A stretch of DNA of 64,000 nucleotides from Coriobacteriales bacterium (GCA_031282405.1 JAITDU010000048.1:62001-126000), one strand, 5' to 3'. Counted from the stretch's first letter, positions 51,448 through 61,063 are shown. Numbers and translations are program-made. Notes: generated from the letters alone by a model not told the origin.

Positions 51448-51497
51448 AGGTACCCACGTAAGCCACCGTCAGCGCAGCAGGAGTGATGGCCGCTGTC
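51448..51497 (-). pseudogene. 50-bp remnant of an MBG-like adhesin repeat, diverged copy of giant-gene segment 38833-38882
   Basis: 46/50 identity to aggcacccgcgtgagccaccgtcagcgcggcaggagtgatggccgctgtc; all four differences are transitions. Confidence 0.8.
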
Positions 51498-51646
51498 CGA
51501 TAAACAGGAAAGCATGCTGTTTACCTCAGCGCAAAGCAGCCATCAACTGAGACAGCCGCTCGTGTTCATGGGCAAACTTTTTGGCCTTGCGCTCATGCGA
51601 GGACACAAAGTTCCCTATGAGTTATTATAATAATATAATCGTTCTG

Positions 51647-52006
51647 TTATACAGCCAGGGCCTTTTTGGCAACCTCGCTTAAAGCCGCGAACGCGGCCGC
51701 ATCGTTGACGGCGATATCGGCCAGCACCTTGCGATCCAACTGAACGCCAGCCTGCTTTAAGCCATGCATAAACACCGAGTAACTCAAGCCGTTGATACGG
51801 GCAGCAGCGTTAATACGCGTAATCCACAGCCGACGAATAACACGCTTTTTATTGCGGCGGTCGCGATAGGCATATTGTAAGGAGTGCTGAACCTGTTCTT
51901 TGGCGGCACGGTAGGAGCGCGACTTGGCTCCGTAGTAACCCTTGGCACGCGCCAAGACAACGCGGCGTTTCTTTTTGGCAGTAACTGATCTTTTTACGCG
52001 AGGCAT
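51647..52006 (-). CDS. rplT: 50S ribosomal protein L20
   Basis: [39 protein letters not shown]... Confidence 0.97.
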   Translation of the reverse strand: MPRVKRSVTAKKKRRVVLARAKGYYGAKSRSYRAAKEQVQHSLQYAYRDRRNKKRVIRRLWITRINAAARINGLSYSVFMHGLKQAGVQLDRKVLADIAVNDAAAFAALSEVAKKALAV

Positions 52007-52157
52007 TGATACCAACTCCCTCTACTTTTTATATGACTTACTATTTGTCCGAACAAGAACACACAAGAACCATCTGTGTGCATGTGCACAATACCTGTGT
52101 GCACCTCTTTGTACGTCTTACCATTTACTTGAGCGAGGCTCGCAGGTACTGAGCTGC

Positions 52158-52355
52158 TTACCGCAGGCCCAACTGACGAGCGACGACTTTGGCATCCGCG
52201 GCGGTAACTTCGCCCTCATGACGATAGTTGCGCTTGCGCTTCTGCGATTTCTTTTCCAGGATATGGCTCTTGTAAGCCTTGGCGCGCATTATCTTGCCGC
52301 CACCTGTAACCCTGAAGCGCTTGGCAGCCCCTCGGTGGGTCTTCATCTTAGGCAT
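52158..52355 (-). CDS. rpmI: 50S ribosomal protein L35
   Basis: [45 protein letters not shown]... Confidence 0.97.
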   Translation of the reverse strand: MPKMKTHRGAAKRFRVTGGGKIMRAKAYKSHILEKKSQKRKRNYRHEGEVTAADAKVVARQLGLR

Positions 52356-53004
52356 CCGTCTTCCCTTCTTCGTCGTGCGCGGCCGTGCTGTCTTCTGTGC
52401 CGCTTATGGCGTGCGGGCTTTGCGCGCTCTTCTTAGTAGATTTTTCCCGGGGTTTTACCGGGGGCTTTTCTTCATGCTTTTTAACAGGCGCAAAAAGCAT
52501 GTGCATGTTGCGCCCTTCCAGCTTGGGCTGGTTTTCCACCAGAGCCAGCCCTTGAAGGTCCTCGGCCAGCTTCTCAAGGATGTTCAGCCCCAGCTCGGGG
52601 TGAGCCATCTCTCGACCGCGAAACATAATCGTGACCTTGACCTTGGCACCACTCTCAAAAAAGCGCAGCATGTGCCGCTTTTTGGTTTCGTAGTCGCCCA
52701 CATCGATCTTAGGACGGAACTTCATTTCCTTGATCTCAATCCGGGCCTGCTTCTTGCGGGCAGCCTTGGCCTTTTGCGCCTGTTCATACTTGAACTTGCT
52801 GTAGTCCATCACACGGCAAACCGGCGGCGTGGCATCAGGGGCGATCTCCACCAGATCCAAACCTTGTTCGTCGGCTATGTTCTGGGCGGCATTGATACCA
52901 AAGATGCCGAGTTGCGAACCATCAATGCCAATTAAACGGCACTCGTTGGCTCTGATGTCTTCGTTGAGCCTGGGCTCAGCTGTAGCTATAGCCACCACCT
53001 CCAT
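52348..53004 (-). CDS. infC: Translation initiation factor IF-3 (exact start uncertain: ATG 53004 or non-canonical ATA at 52989)
   Basis: [26 protein letters not shown]...[12 protein letters not shown]...[25 protein letters not shown]. Confidence 0.95.
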   Translation of the reverse strand: MEVVAIATAEPRLNEDIRANECRLIGIDGSQLGIFGINAAQNIADEQGLDLVEIAPDATPPVCRVMDYSKFKYEQAQKAKAARKKQARIEIKEMKFRPKIDVGDYETKKRHMLRFFESGAKVKVTIMFRGREMAHPELGLNILEKLAEDLQGLALVENQPKLEGRNMHMLFAPVKKHEEKPPVKPREKSTKKSAQSPHAISGTEDSTAAHDEEGKTDA

Positions 53005-53148
53005 AGTGCGGAGCACACACGTGCGTGCTCTTGTCCCGAACCTGTCCAAAGTGTCGGCAATCGGCCCGTAAGGCCCCAACAAAAGGCCCAAACCGATAGC
53101 GCCGACCGTGCCGAAGCACCGTGCGCTCATAAGAATACCAACAGAGCG

Positions 53149-53340
53149 CTAAAAAAAACAAAACACCCTCAGGCGCAAAGGCAGGGGTGCATATCCCGAG
53201 AGGCCTCCCGGGCTGGTTTTAGCTATGCAACCCAACAGCCCAAGGCCATTAAGGTGGGGAGAAAACCGGAGCTCATCTAACGTAACAAGTGCCGCCTGAG
53301 CACCGCCCGAATACGAGCGGGCCGGTCGTTTTCTCCCACT
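53149..53340 (-). promoter_or_regulatory. Structured infC leader with terminator-like attenuator
   Basis: Minus strand hairpin CACCCC...GGGTG followed by TTTTGTTTTTTTT. Upstream long-range pairing GTGGGAGAAAACG...GGTTTTCTCCCCAC (53326-53339 / 53254-53267). Confidence 0.55.
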
Positions 53341-53441
53341 TTGGTGCTGCGCCGCGAAGAGATCACAGGAATATCGAACGTGCAGTTTTATTCAATGCCT
53401 GAAATTGCGGTGCAACGTCTAGGAAAAAGCTGGTACGCAGT

Positions 53442-54677
53442 TTAACACAGCGAAGCTGCAATGCGGTCGAGAATTATCCGAGCCAGACGATTTTTTGTGA
53501 CAACGGCGGTTTCCTCCACGTAATCGGGGCCGACGAGCCAGACCTGGTTATGGTCGCTGGCAAAGCCCCGCGCAGGGTCGGAGACATCATTGGCCACTAT
53601 CAGATCGGCTCCCTTGGCCATAAGCTTGGCGCGGGCATGGGCCACAACATCGCTGGTCTCGGCCGCAAAGCCCACAATAAACTGCCGGCTTCGTCGCGCC
53701 GCCAGTTCGGCCAGAATGTCCGGGGTAGCCACCAGGCGCAGGTCATAGCCGTTCGTATCCAGATCGCTGCCCTTTTTGAGCTTGTGATCTGCGGTTTCCT
53801 GCAAAGAAAAATCGGCCACAGCCGCCGAGAACACGACAATATCGCAGTCATCAAAATGATCGCCGGCAGCCTCAAACATCTGACGCGCCGTTTGCACCGC
53901 TACCAGCGTAACGCCTTGGGGGGCGGGTATGGCGACCGGACCAGAGACCAAGGTGACCTCGGCACCACGCCGAGCGGCTTCACGCGCAAGGGCAAAACCG
54001 GTCTTACCACTGGCCGGAGAAGAGATAAAGCGTACCGGATCGATATACTCGCGCGTAGGGCCGGCGGTTATCAGCACGCGCTTGCCCGCCAACTGTTGGC
54101 TGTGACCCACCTCATCGAGGACCGCGTTACAGATGTCCTTTGTTTGAGCCAGCCTGCCGGCGCCCTCGCTGCCACAGGCCAAGTGCCCATAACCGGGGCT
54201 GACAAACGTAACGCCTTGTGCCAGCAGCTTTTGAATAGAGCCTTGGGTAATCGGGTTGTCGAGCATGTCCTGGTTCATGGCGGGAGCAACGATGAGCGGC
54301 GTTGTCAGGGCCAAAGCGACCGTCGTGAGCAGATCGTCGGCGACACCATTTGCTATTTTATTAAGCACATTTGCGGTACAGGGCGCAATCACCATTACGT
54401 CGGCCTCCTGGGCGAGTGAGACATGATGGACAGGCGCACCCGGCTCATCAAACAGGTCGACAGCAACCGGCTCTCCGCTCAATGCCTTGAACGTGGCCGC
54501 ACCCACAAAAGACTGAGCATGCTCGGTCATGACGACTTTGACACGCAGTCCGGCATCTTGCAAGAGCCTGAGCAACTCGCAGGACTTATAGGCGGCGATC
54601 GAACCTGTCACACCAAGCAGCACCGTTAAAGCGCGCGAAGACGCGGCCTGTTCGTTGGGTTGATGAGGCACGTTCAC
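53442..54677 (-). CDS. coaBC: Bifunctional phosphopantothenoylcysteine decarboxylase / phosphopantothenate-cysteine ligase
   Basis: LLGVTGSIAAYKSCELLR...APAMNQDMLDNPITQ...ITAGPTREYIDPVRFISSPASGKTGFALAREAARRGAEVTLVSGP. Confidence 0.95.
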   Translation of the reverse strand: MNVPHQPNEQAASSRALTVLLGVTGSIAAYKSCELLRLLQDAGLRVKVVMTEHAQSFVGAATFKALSGEPVAVDLFDEPGAPVHHVSLAQEADVMVIAPCTANVLNKIANGVADDLLTTVALALTTPLIVAPAMNQDMLDNPITQGSIQKLLAQGVTFVSPGYGHLACGSEGAGRLAQTKDICNAVLDEVGHSQQLAGKRVLITAGPTREYIDPVRFISSPASGKTGFALAREAARRGAEVTLVSGPVAIPAPQGVTLVAVQTARQMFEAAGDHFDDCDIVVFSAAVADFSLQETADHKLKKGSDLDTNGYDLRLVATPDILAELAARRSRQFIVGFAAETSDVVAHARAKLMAKGADLIVANDVSDPARGFASDHNQVWLVGPDYVEETAVVTKNRLARIILDRIAASLC

Positions 54678-55699
54678 GGTGCCTCCCGGTAGCTTATCTT
54701 AGCTATGGGGGACTCCCAGACAGCAACCTCAACCAGGTCGATGCCCTTTGGCAGCGCTGGTTTGAGTCGATGGTAGATAACCCTGGCCAGGTTCTCGGCC
54801 GTGGCGTTGATGCGATCGAAGGGTTCTCGGTCATTGAGGTAGGTATGATCGTAATCGTCAAGGATGGCCGCCAGATCGGCTTTCAGTGTCTTAAAATCAT
54901 AGACTATGCCCACCTCGTCCAATTCGCGGCCACAGACGCTGACTTCAACATCCCAGGTATGGCCATGGAGGCGCTGACACTCACCCGGATAGCCAACAAG
55001 AGCATGGGCGGCATCGAAGTGGTCGCGCACCGACAGCGTATAGCGGCTGCCCGGATACTCAGAAGCAACCGGAAAGCCGTGGTTTTCCGACCCAGCGTGA
55101 GCCTCAGGTCCACCCAACACCGGGCGGCTCGCAGGTTTGCTTGGCTCGACTTGTACCGCAGGCTCATCCGGTTCAATCTGGATTACAGGCTCACCCTGCC
55201 CGATGTGGGCTATAGGTTTGCTTGTTCCAGCATCGAGCGCAGGCTCACCCGTATAGTCGTAATCCATGCGATAGGTACCCACACTACCCGCATAGTCCAT
55301 GGCCTGATTGGCCAGGGCATCGGCACGGGAATTATCTGCGCGTCGCACATGCTCGATCTGCCAGCGCTCAAAGCCGGTCAATAGACCTCTGGCCTGTTCG
55401 TAAAGAGGTTTGATACCGGCATTTCTCACCTTATATACGCCACTGAGCTGCTTGACCATAAGCTCACTGTCAGCATGAATATCAAGAGAGCGAATACCCA
55501 ACGCCGCGGCGTTGCGCAAACCCCAAAGCAGGGCATGGTACTCGGCCTGGTTATTTGTGGCCTGACCGATAAAAGCACCGCCGTCAGCAAGAACCTCCAA
55601 GCCCGCGCCCGTGTCAATCTCGATGACAAAACCGATGCCGCTGGGCCCGGGATTGCCCCGAGAGCCACCGTCACAATGCATCAATGCCGTTCTACTCAT
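54674..55699 (-). CDS. Fusion of RNase HI and QueD/PTPS-like 6-carboxytetrahydropterin synthase
   Basis: N-terminus ALMHCDGGSRGNPGPSGIGF...NNQAEYHALLWGL...ADSELMVKQLSG...VRRADNSRADALAN. C-terminus RDHFDAAHALVGYPGECQRLHGHTWDVEVSV...GIVYDFKTLK...ATAENLA...VAVWESP. Confidence 0.92.
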   Translation of the reverse strand: MSRTALMHCDGGSRGNPGPSGIGFVIEIDTGAGLEVLADGGAFIGQATNNQAEYHALLWGLRNAAALGIRSLDIHADSELMVKQLSGVYKVRNAGIKPLYEQARGLLTGFERWQIEHVRRADNSRADALANQAMDYAGSVGTYRMDYDYTGEPALDAGTSKPIAHIGQGEPVIQIEPDEPAVQVEPSKPASRPVLGGPEAHAGSENHGFPVASEYPGSRYTLSVRDHFDAAHALVGYPGECQRLHGHTWDVEVSVCGRELDEVGIVYDFKTLKADLAAILDDYDHTYLNDREPFDRINATAENLARVIYHRLKPALPKGIDLVEVAVWESPIAKISYREAP

Positions 55700-55835
55700 C
55701 TCGCGCTCACCTTCTCCCCCACATGCTATGCTCATTCCGCGTTTACCTTCTTATCTTAGTTTCGATCAGTCCACAACCTCCGTATGGAGGGCGGCAGCCA
55801 GGCAATCGCCTCGGCGCGCCGAACTGATACCTATG

Positions 55836-56549
55836 TCAATCCACAACCATCAGTCGACCACAGTTAGGACACTCGCCTACCAACGAACCTTCGCGCAGCT
55901 TGGCTACCTGGCCCTCGCTCAGCGTAACATGGCAGCCGCTACACTGGTTGCCTTCCAGGTGCGAGGCTCCGATGCCTCCTTTGGCCTTGGCTGCTTTGAG
56001 ATAGCGTTGCCGGGGCGTGGGTTCCAGCGAATCCAACAGGGCACTGTGGGTCTTGGCCAGCGCGGCCAATTCATGCTGAATTGCTCCGCCCTCGGCCTGA
56101 TAGCTTTGGATCGTTGATTCCTCATTTGCCTTGAGCTTGTCGATGGCCTCGACGACCTGTGCGGCCAACGCATCGATACGGTCCTTTTTTTCTAACTGCA
56201 CCAGACTGTCCTCGTCCAGTTTGTCTGCCCGCCGGGTTAACATCTCCATCTCCTGGCCTAAGGCCGAGCTCTCTCTAAAGTCGATGCTGGCGTCCATCTG
56301 CTTTTGCGCCTGGACCATCTGATCCGCAGTATGGGCCGTCTCGTCCTGGAGCAGCCTGATAGTGCGTTCGACATCGGCAGACATCTTCTTTACCTGTCGG
56401 TTTTTGCCCTGAACCTCGACGAGTTTCTTTTTAATTTCCAGCAGACGACGCTTATGGGGCATATCGTCGAGCTGTTTTTGCAGGCGCAGCGTTTTAAGGT
56501 CGATATCTTGTAAGGCTATCAATATCTGTGCGAGCTGTTTTTCCTGCAT
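55836..56549 (-). CDS. Coiled-coil protein with C-terminal C4 zinc ribbon
   Basis: C-terminal GNQCSGCHVTLSEGQVAKLREGSLVGECPNCGRLMVVD after a long coiled coil. Confidence 0.88.
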   Translation of the reverse strand: MQEKQLAQILIALQDIDLKTLRLQKQLDDMPHKRRLLEIKKKLVEVQGKNRQVKKMSADVERTIRLLQDETAHTADQMVQAQKQMDASIDFRESSALGQEMEMLTRRADKLDEDSLVQLEKKDRIDALAAQVVEAIDKLKANEESTIQSYQAEGGAIQHELAALAKTHSALLDSLEPTPRQRYLKAAKAKGGIGASHLEGNQCSGCHVTLSEGQVAKLREGSLVGECPNCGRLMVVD

Positions 56550-56564
56550 GGGACACCCGGCTCC

Positions 56565-57551
56565 TTAAATGTGGCTACCGTTTTGATTGCTGATACGGTT
56601 GCTTTCGCTGCTGGCTTTGGCATCGGCAATGCGATTGGCAATGCGGTCGGACAAAGAAAGGCGACCGCGGCGATCCGGCCCCCAGAATACTATGGCTATC
56701 ATGCCCGGGCCCACATGCGAACCTATGACCGTGCCGATCTGAGTTTGCCAGAGCATGATCTGGTTTGTGGACACTTTGAGTACCTGTTCGGCTAAAGTCT
56801 GTTGTTCTTTGATGGCATCGGCCGAACAGACGAGCACCGTATTTAAGATATTGTCCTCCTGGCGCTCTTGATATATCTGCAAAAGCTGCTTGATGGCCTT
56901 TTTGCGCCCGCGGGCCACGCTGTGAAACGTCAGATTACCTTCAAGGTCATAGGTGATAATAGGTTTAATGTCCAGCTTGGAGCCCACGACCGCGGCCATG
57001 TCGGGAATGCGCCCGCCGCGTCGCAGTGATTCCAGATCGGGCATCGTAAAAAAGCCATTGACATAGTAGCGCGCCTCCTCGGCCCAGGCTACCAGTTCCT
57101 TGGCAGTAAGCCCTCGGCCCATCTGGCGCACCGCCTCCATGACCAAAAGCCCCTCGGCGGCCGAGGGAAGTTTTGTATCGACAACATACAACTCAAGCCC
57201 GGGATTATTCCTGACCATCTCATCGCGAATCATCACAGTGGTATCATACGAGCCGGAAAGCGCGGCGGCAAACGACAGGTAGACGGCAGGAACACCGCGG
57301 GCGACGACCCGCTCAAAGCAGGCCGTGATCTCAGACACCGGCACCTGGGTCGTAGTGGGCCGCTCGCCTTTGCGCATAAGCTCATAGAAGTCATGGTGGC
57401 TGAGCGTCATGCCCAGGTCATCGATATGCTCGCCATCGCTCATCATATAGGTAAAGCGGATAAGCTCAACATCGTAGCTGCTGACCAGCTCGGCCGGCAG
57501 ATCGCAACAACTGTCGATTATCAGCTGGCATTTGCGATTCTTCTCTAACAA
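56565..57551 (-). CDS. DegV family protein
   Basis: CQLIIDSCCDLPAELV...PTTTQVPVSE...LSGSYDT...LDIKPIITYDLEGNLTFHSVARGRKKAIKQL...IGSHVGPGMIAIVFWG. Confidence 0.9.
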   Translation of the reverse strand: MLEKNRKCQLIIDSCCDLPAELVSSYDVELIRFTYMMSDGEHIDDLGMTLSHHDFYELMRKGERPTTTQVPVSEITACFERVVARGVPAVYLSFAAALSGSYDTTVMIRDEMVRNNPGLELYVVDTKLPSAAEGLLVMEAVRQMGRGLTAKELVAWAEEARYYVNGFFTMPDLESLRRGGRIPDMAAVVGSKLDIKPIITYDLEGNLTFHSVARGRKKAIKQLLQIYQERQEDNILNTVLVCSADAIKEQQTLAEQVLKVSTNQIMLWQTQIGTVIGSHVGPGMIAIVFWGPDRRGRLSLSDRIANRIADAKASSESNRISNQNGSHI

Positions 57552-57584
57552 TTCTGTACTCCTTCTTGGTTCATAGCCGGTAGT

Positions 57585-57690
57585 GCTTCACGTGGCGCTT
57601 TTGGTACCTTGCGCTGGCGGCACCATTGGATGGCGCTTCACGCGGCGCTTTTTGGTGCCTTGCGCTGCTGGTTTCGTTGGGTGGCGCTTT
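57585..57690. repeat. ~50-bp imperfect tandem repeat between degV and leuA
   Basis: gcttcacg[t/c]ggcgctttt...ccttgcgctg... starting at 57585 and 57635, plus a partial third gcgctttgg. Confidence 0.8.
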
Positions 57691-57754
57691 GGTGAGAAAG
57701 GCCGCCGAGACGTGCTTTCTCATCATATATAGCTAGCATATTAGTATACTAATT

Positions 57755-59371
57755 CTATGCCACTGCTGCTCTGAGCACTCGGTTCAAGGCATTGAGATAG
57801 GCTTTAGCAGACGACACTATGATATCACCATCGGCCCCGCGTCCGGAGAAGATCCGGCCCTGCTCATCTACCAACTGTACCGAAACCTCCCCCAGAGCGT
57901 CGCTTCCACGCGTGATAGCCGACACCGCGTACCGGAACAGGTCGACCGTGAGCCGGCCATTCTGTTCGCCGTACTGCTCGCCATTTTGCTCGTATGAGCG
58001 GGTTATGAGCGCGTCGATGGCCTTGAAGGTAGCGTCAATGGGCCCCGTGCCCGAGACACAGGTGGTGACATCATTGCCATCAGGGCCGGTCAAGACCACA
58101 GTGGCTGTAGCGATCAGCGGCGAGCCGCAGGATACCTGCAAGATTTTAAGCTTCCAGATCGCTTCAAGTCCGCGGTCGTATTCGGCCATCAGCGCTTCGA
58201 GGTCTTCGTCGTAGACCTGGCTTTTTTTATCGGCTATCTGCTTGAAGCGTCGGTGGATCTGCTTGAAAACAGCGCTATCAACCGCATAGCCCAACTGTTC
58301 CAAACGATGACGCAAAGCGGCACGACCACTACGGGCGGTAAGGACGATGCTGCTCGCGCCTGCTCCCACAGTTTTTGGGTCGATTATCTCGTAGGTAGAA
58401 CGCTGCTTCAACACCCCATCCTGATGAATACCGCTGGAATGTGCAAAGGCACCGGCACCAACGATGGCCTTGTTGGCCGGCACCGCAATGCCGGTTATCT
58501 GTGCTACCAGGCGCGAAGCCCGCGTGAGTTCATCGAGCTTTATCTGTGTACATACCCCGATCTCTGCGCCATGGAGCGCCAAAGCCACGACGATTTCCTC
58601 CAAAGCAGCGTTGCCGGCACGCTCACCGATGCCATTTATCGTAGCTTCCACCTGCCCCGCGCCGGCAGCAACAGCGGCCAGAGAGGCGGCTGTGGCCAGG
58701 CCCAGGTCATTATGAGCGTGTGCCGCCAACGTAACATCCGCGATGCCCTCAACATGGGTAAGCAGGTAGCTGATAAGCTCGCCGTATTGGTTGGGGAGAA
58801 GGGCACCGGTGGTATCGGGCACATTGACGGTAGTGGCACCGGCCGCGATGACCGCCTTCAGTACCTTGCACAGATAGCTACGCTCGGCCCGACCGGCATC
58901 CTCGGCATAGAACTGCACGTCGGCGCAGTACCTGCGCGCCTCTTTGACTGCCTTGACCGCATGATCCAGTGCGTTGTCCTCGCTAAGCTGCAACTTATAG
59001 CGCAGGTGCGTGGGACTAAGGCCAAGGCCGGTTTGAATGCGCGGGCGCTCAGCAGCCGCGAGGGCGGCGGCGGCGGCCTCAATGTCGCCGGCTACCGCGC
59101 GTGTGAGCGCACAGACCACGGCCTTATCCCCCACCAGCGTGGCAACCTGGACTACACTGTCAAAATCCCCCGGGCTCGAAGCCGGAAAGCCGGCCTCGAT
59201 AATGTCGACGTTCAAACGTAAAAGCTCGCGGGCGATGCTGATTTTCTCGGTGGCGTCCATGCTGGCACCCGACGACTGCTCGCCGTCGCGCAGCGTGGTG
59301 TCCAAGACCTTGACGTGCCTGATGCCCATCGGGTCCGCGTTCGACATTGCACCGGTAACCACGCTGTTCAC
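57755..59371 (-). CDS. leuA: 2-isopropylmalate synthase
   Basis: VKVLDTTLRDGEQSSGASMDATEKISIARELLRLNVDIIEAGFPASSPGDF...HAHNDLGLATA...INGIGERAGNAALEEIV...SGIHQDGVLK. Confidence 0.95.
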   Translation of the reverse strand: MNSVVTGAMSNADPMGIRHVKVLDTTLRDGEQSSGASMDATEKISIARELLRLNVDIIEAGFPASSPGDFDSVVQVATLVGDKAVVCALTRAVAGDIEAAAAALAAAERPRIQTGLGLSPTHLRYKLQLSEDNALDHAVKAVKEARRYCADVQFYAEDAGRAERSYLCKVLKAVIAAGATTVNVPDTTGALLPNQYGELISYLLTHVEGIADVTLAAHAHNDLGLATAASLAAVAAGAGQVEATINGIGERAGNAALEEIVVALALHGAEIGVCTQIKLDELTRASRLVAQITGIAVPANKAIVGAGAFAHSSGIHQDGVLKQRSTYEIIDPKTVGAGASSIVLTARSGRAALRHRLEQLGYAVDSAVFKQIHRRFKQIADKKSQVYDEDLEALMAEYDRGLEAIWKLKILQVSCGSPLIATATVVLTGPDGNDVTTCVSGTGPIDATFKAIDALITRSYEQNGEQYGEQNGRLTVDLFRYAVSAITRGSDALGEVSVQLVDEQGRIFSGRGADGDIIVSSAKAYLNALNRVLRAAVA

Positions 59372-60111
59372 TGTTTCGTCCGTACTTGAATATGTCGATC
59401 GGCAGTGGTAAAACCAGGCAGATTGATGCGATGGGCGATAAGGCCGGCACCAAAACCGTTGTCGATGTTGACCACGCTGACGCCGCCGGCACAGGAGGTG
59501 AGCATGCCAAGCAGGGCAGTCACGCCGCCAAAACTGGCCCCATATCCGACCGAAGTAGGTACGGCGATGACCGGCACGTCGACAAGGCCGGCCACAAGCG
59601 AGGGCAGCGCCCCCTCCATACCGGCAACCGCCACGATGACTCGGGCGCTTTCGATAAGCTGACGCTGCTCCAAAAGGCGGTGCACTCCGGCAACACCTAC
59701 ATCTACTAGTATATTAGTATAAGAGCCCATAATCCGCGCTGTGAGCGCTGCTTCCTCGGCGATTGCCAGGTCGCTGGTACCGGCACAGCAGACCAAGACC
59801 TGTCCTTCTCCCCCGGGTGCCTCAAGGATAGCGGCGCAGGTGCTGCCGTGGAGTGCCACAGGAGAAGGCCGCCTGTCGATATACAGAATGTTGCAGGAGG
59901 ACACGAACTCAGCGTCCGGTGCGAGGGCGCGCGTGGCCTGAGCCTGCTCGGCGCTGGCCCGGGTCACAAGGGCGACATCGTGCTCATCAGCCAGTGCCAC
60001 AGCGATGGCGGCTACCTGCTGGGCGGTCTTGCCCGCACCATATACGACCTCGGGAAAGCCGCAACGCCGGGCTCGGTCGAAATCCAAGCTGGCAAAACCG
60101 CTTACCATCAC
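59368..60111 (-). CDS. larB: LarB (nickel-pincer cofactor biosynthesis carboxylase) family
   Basis: PEVVYGAGKTAQQV...VVAVAGMEGALPSLVAGLVDVPVIAVPTSVGYGASFGGVTALLGMLTSCAGGVSVVNIDNGFGAG. 4-bp overlap with leuA. Confidence 0.9.
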   Translation of the reverse strand: MMVSGFASLDFDRARRCGFPEVVYGAGKTAQQVAAIAVALADEHDVALVTRASAEQAQATRALAPDAEFVSSCNILYIDRRPSPVALHGSTCAAILEAPGGEGQVLVCCAGTSDLAIAEEAALTARIMGSYTNILVDVGVAGVHRLLEQRQLIESARVIVAVAGMEGALPSLVAGLVDVPVIAVPTSVGYGASFGGVTALLGMLTSCAGGVSVVNIDNGFGAGLIAHRINLPGFTTADRHIQVRTKQ

Positions 60112-60178
60112 GTCTCCCTAAGACAGCTGTTAGCGTATAATCTGGTCATCATAGGTATATTATAGATGGAGTTGGGCT

Positions 60179-61063
60179 GTGGACAAAGGCTCAAACATGA
60201 TTACCGCACTGGCAATAGCAGCAACGGCGTTGGCGTTGCTGCTCGTATCGGCCGTGCTGGCCTATGCCCCCCGTTCCACTGAGCTTTTGACTGGCTCCGA
60301 CTCAACAGTGTCTGCTGTGACGGACTTGTCCTCTGTTAACGTCAAGGGTTACGACTCCACCACTGTACCATTGGCTTTGAATCACGACACGGCGGGATCC
60401 GATCTGAGCGGATTTCTCGCCATGCTTAAGCACGGACAGCAAGTGACCAACTACGTACAGAGGGCCATCGACACGCTGGGGATCGACGGGGTCAGAAGTG
60501 AATACATCCTGGATGTGCCGCTCGTCAGCCAGTTCCCCGATTACCCGACGGGCTGCGAACTCGCGTCGGTGGCCATGTTGCTGCAATACCATGGCCGTGC
60601 GGCAGACCTCGCCTTTGTGGCCGATACGATACCGCGCTCCTCGGACGGCGACCCGCAAAACGGCTTTGTGGGCGACCCCACTGTCGCTGACGGCTACGGC
60701 TGGTATGGCGGTTGGTATGGCGGCTGGTATTACGGTTGGTATTACGGCGGCGGCTGGACTATTTATCCCGAGGCTTTGACCGCCTACCTTGACGCGCAGT
60801 TGGGCACCAGTGGCTCGGTGGTGTTGACCGGTGCCAGTCTGGATACCCTGAAAACCTATGTCAGGGGAGGAAAGCCTGTTATCATTTGGTTGATTGACCA
60901 AGAGATCGGCCCACACAGCGTTGTACTCAGCGGCTATGACACGGCCGGATTTTATGTAAACGACCCTTACGGCATTAAGGATCGCTATATAGAAAGCGAT
61001 GCCTTTGTCCAAGCCTGGGAGGATTACGACACCATGGCGTTGAGCTTTACGACAGGCACATGA
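60179..61063 (+). CDS. C39-like cysteine peptidase, secreted, with Gly/Trp/Tyr-rich tandem repeat
   Basis: ILDVPLVSQFPDYPTGCELASVAMLLQYHG...PVIIWLIDQEIGPHSVVLSGYDTAGFYVNDPYG; N-terminal hydrophobic segment. Confidence 0.85.
   Translation: MDKGSNMITALAIAATALALLLVSAVLAYAPRSTELLTGSDSTVSAVTDLSSVNVKGYDSTTVPLALNHDTAGSDLSGFLAMLKHGQQVTNYVQRAIDTLGIDGVRSEYILDVPLVSQFPDYPTGCELASVAMLLQYHGRAADLAFVADTIPRSSDGDPQNGFVGDPTVADGYGWYGGWYGGWYYGWYYGGGWTIYPEALTAYLDAQLGTSGSVVLTGASLDTLKTYVRGGKPVIIWLIDQEIGPHSVVLSGYDTAGFYVNDPYGIKDRYIESDAFVQAWEDYDTMALSFTTGT
60698..60745 (+). repeat. 12-bp coding tandem repeat x4 (GWYG/GWYY)
   Basis: ggctggtatggc ggttggtatggc ggctggtattac ggttggtattac. Confidence 0.95.

Noticed and set aside
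53550-54419. 289-aa plus-strand ORF
   Set aside because: Antisense to coaBC, no recognisable motifs.
55740-55836. RNase P RNA (rnpB) fragment between the zinc-ribbon gene and RNase H gene
   Set aside because: Some stem resemblance (atcagt...actgat closing, cctcc-gtat-ggagg hairpin), but the gap is only ~100-140 nt and no GAGGAAAGTCC core was found.
58253-59221. 322-aa plus-strand ORF
   Set aside because: Antisense to leuA, no recognisable motifs.
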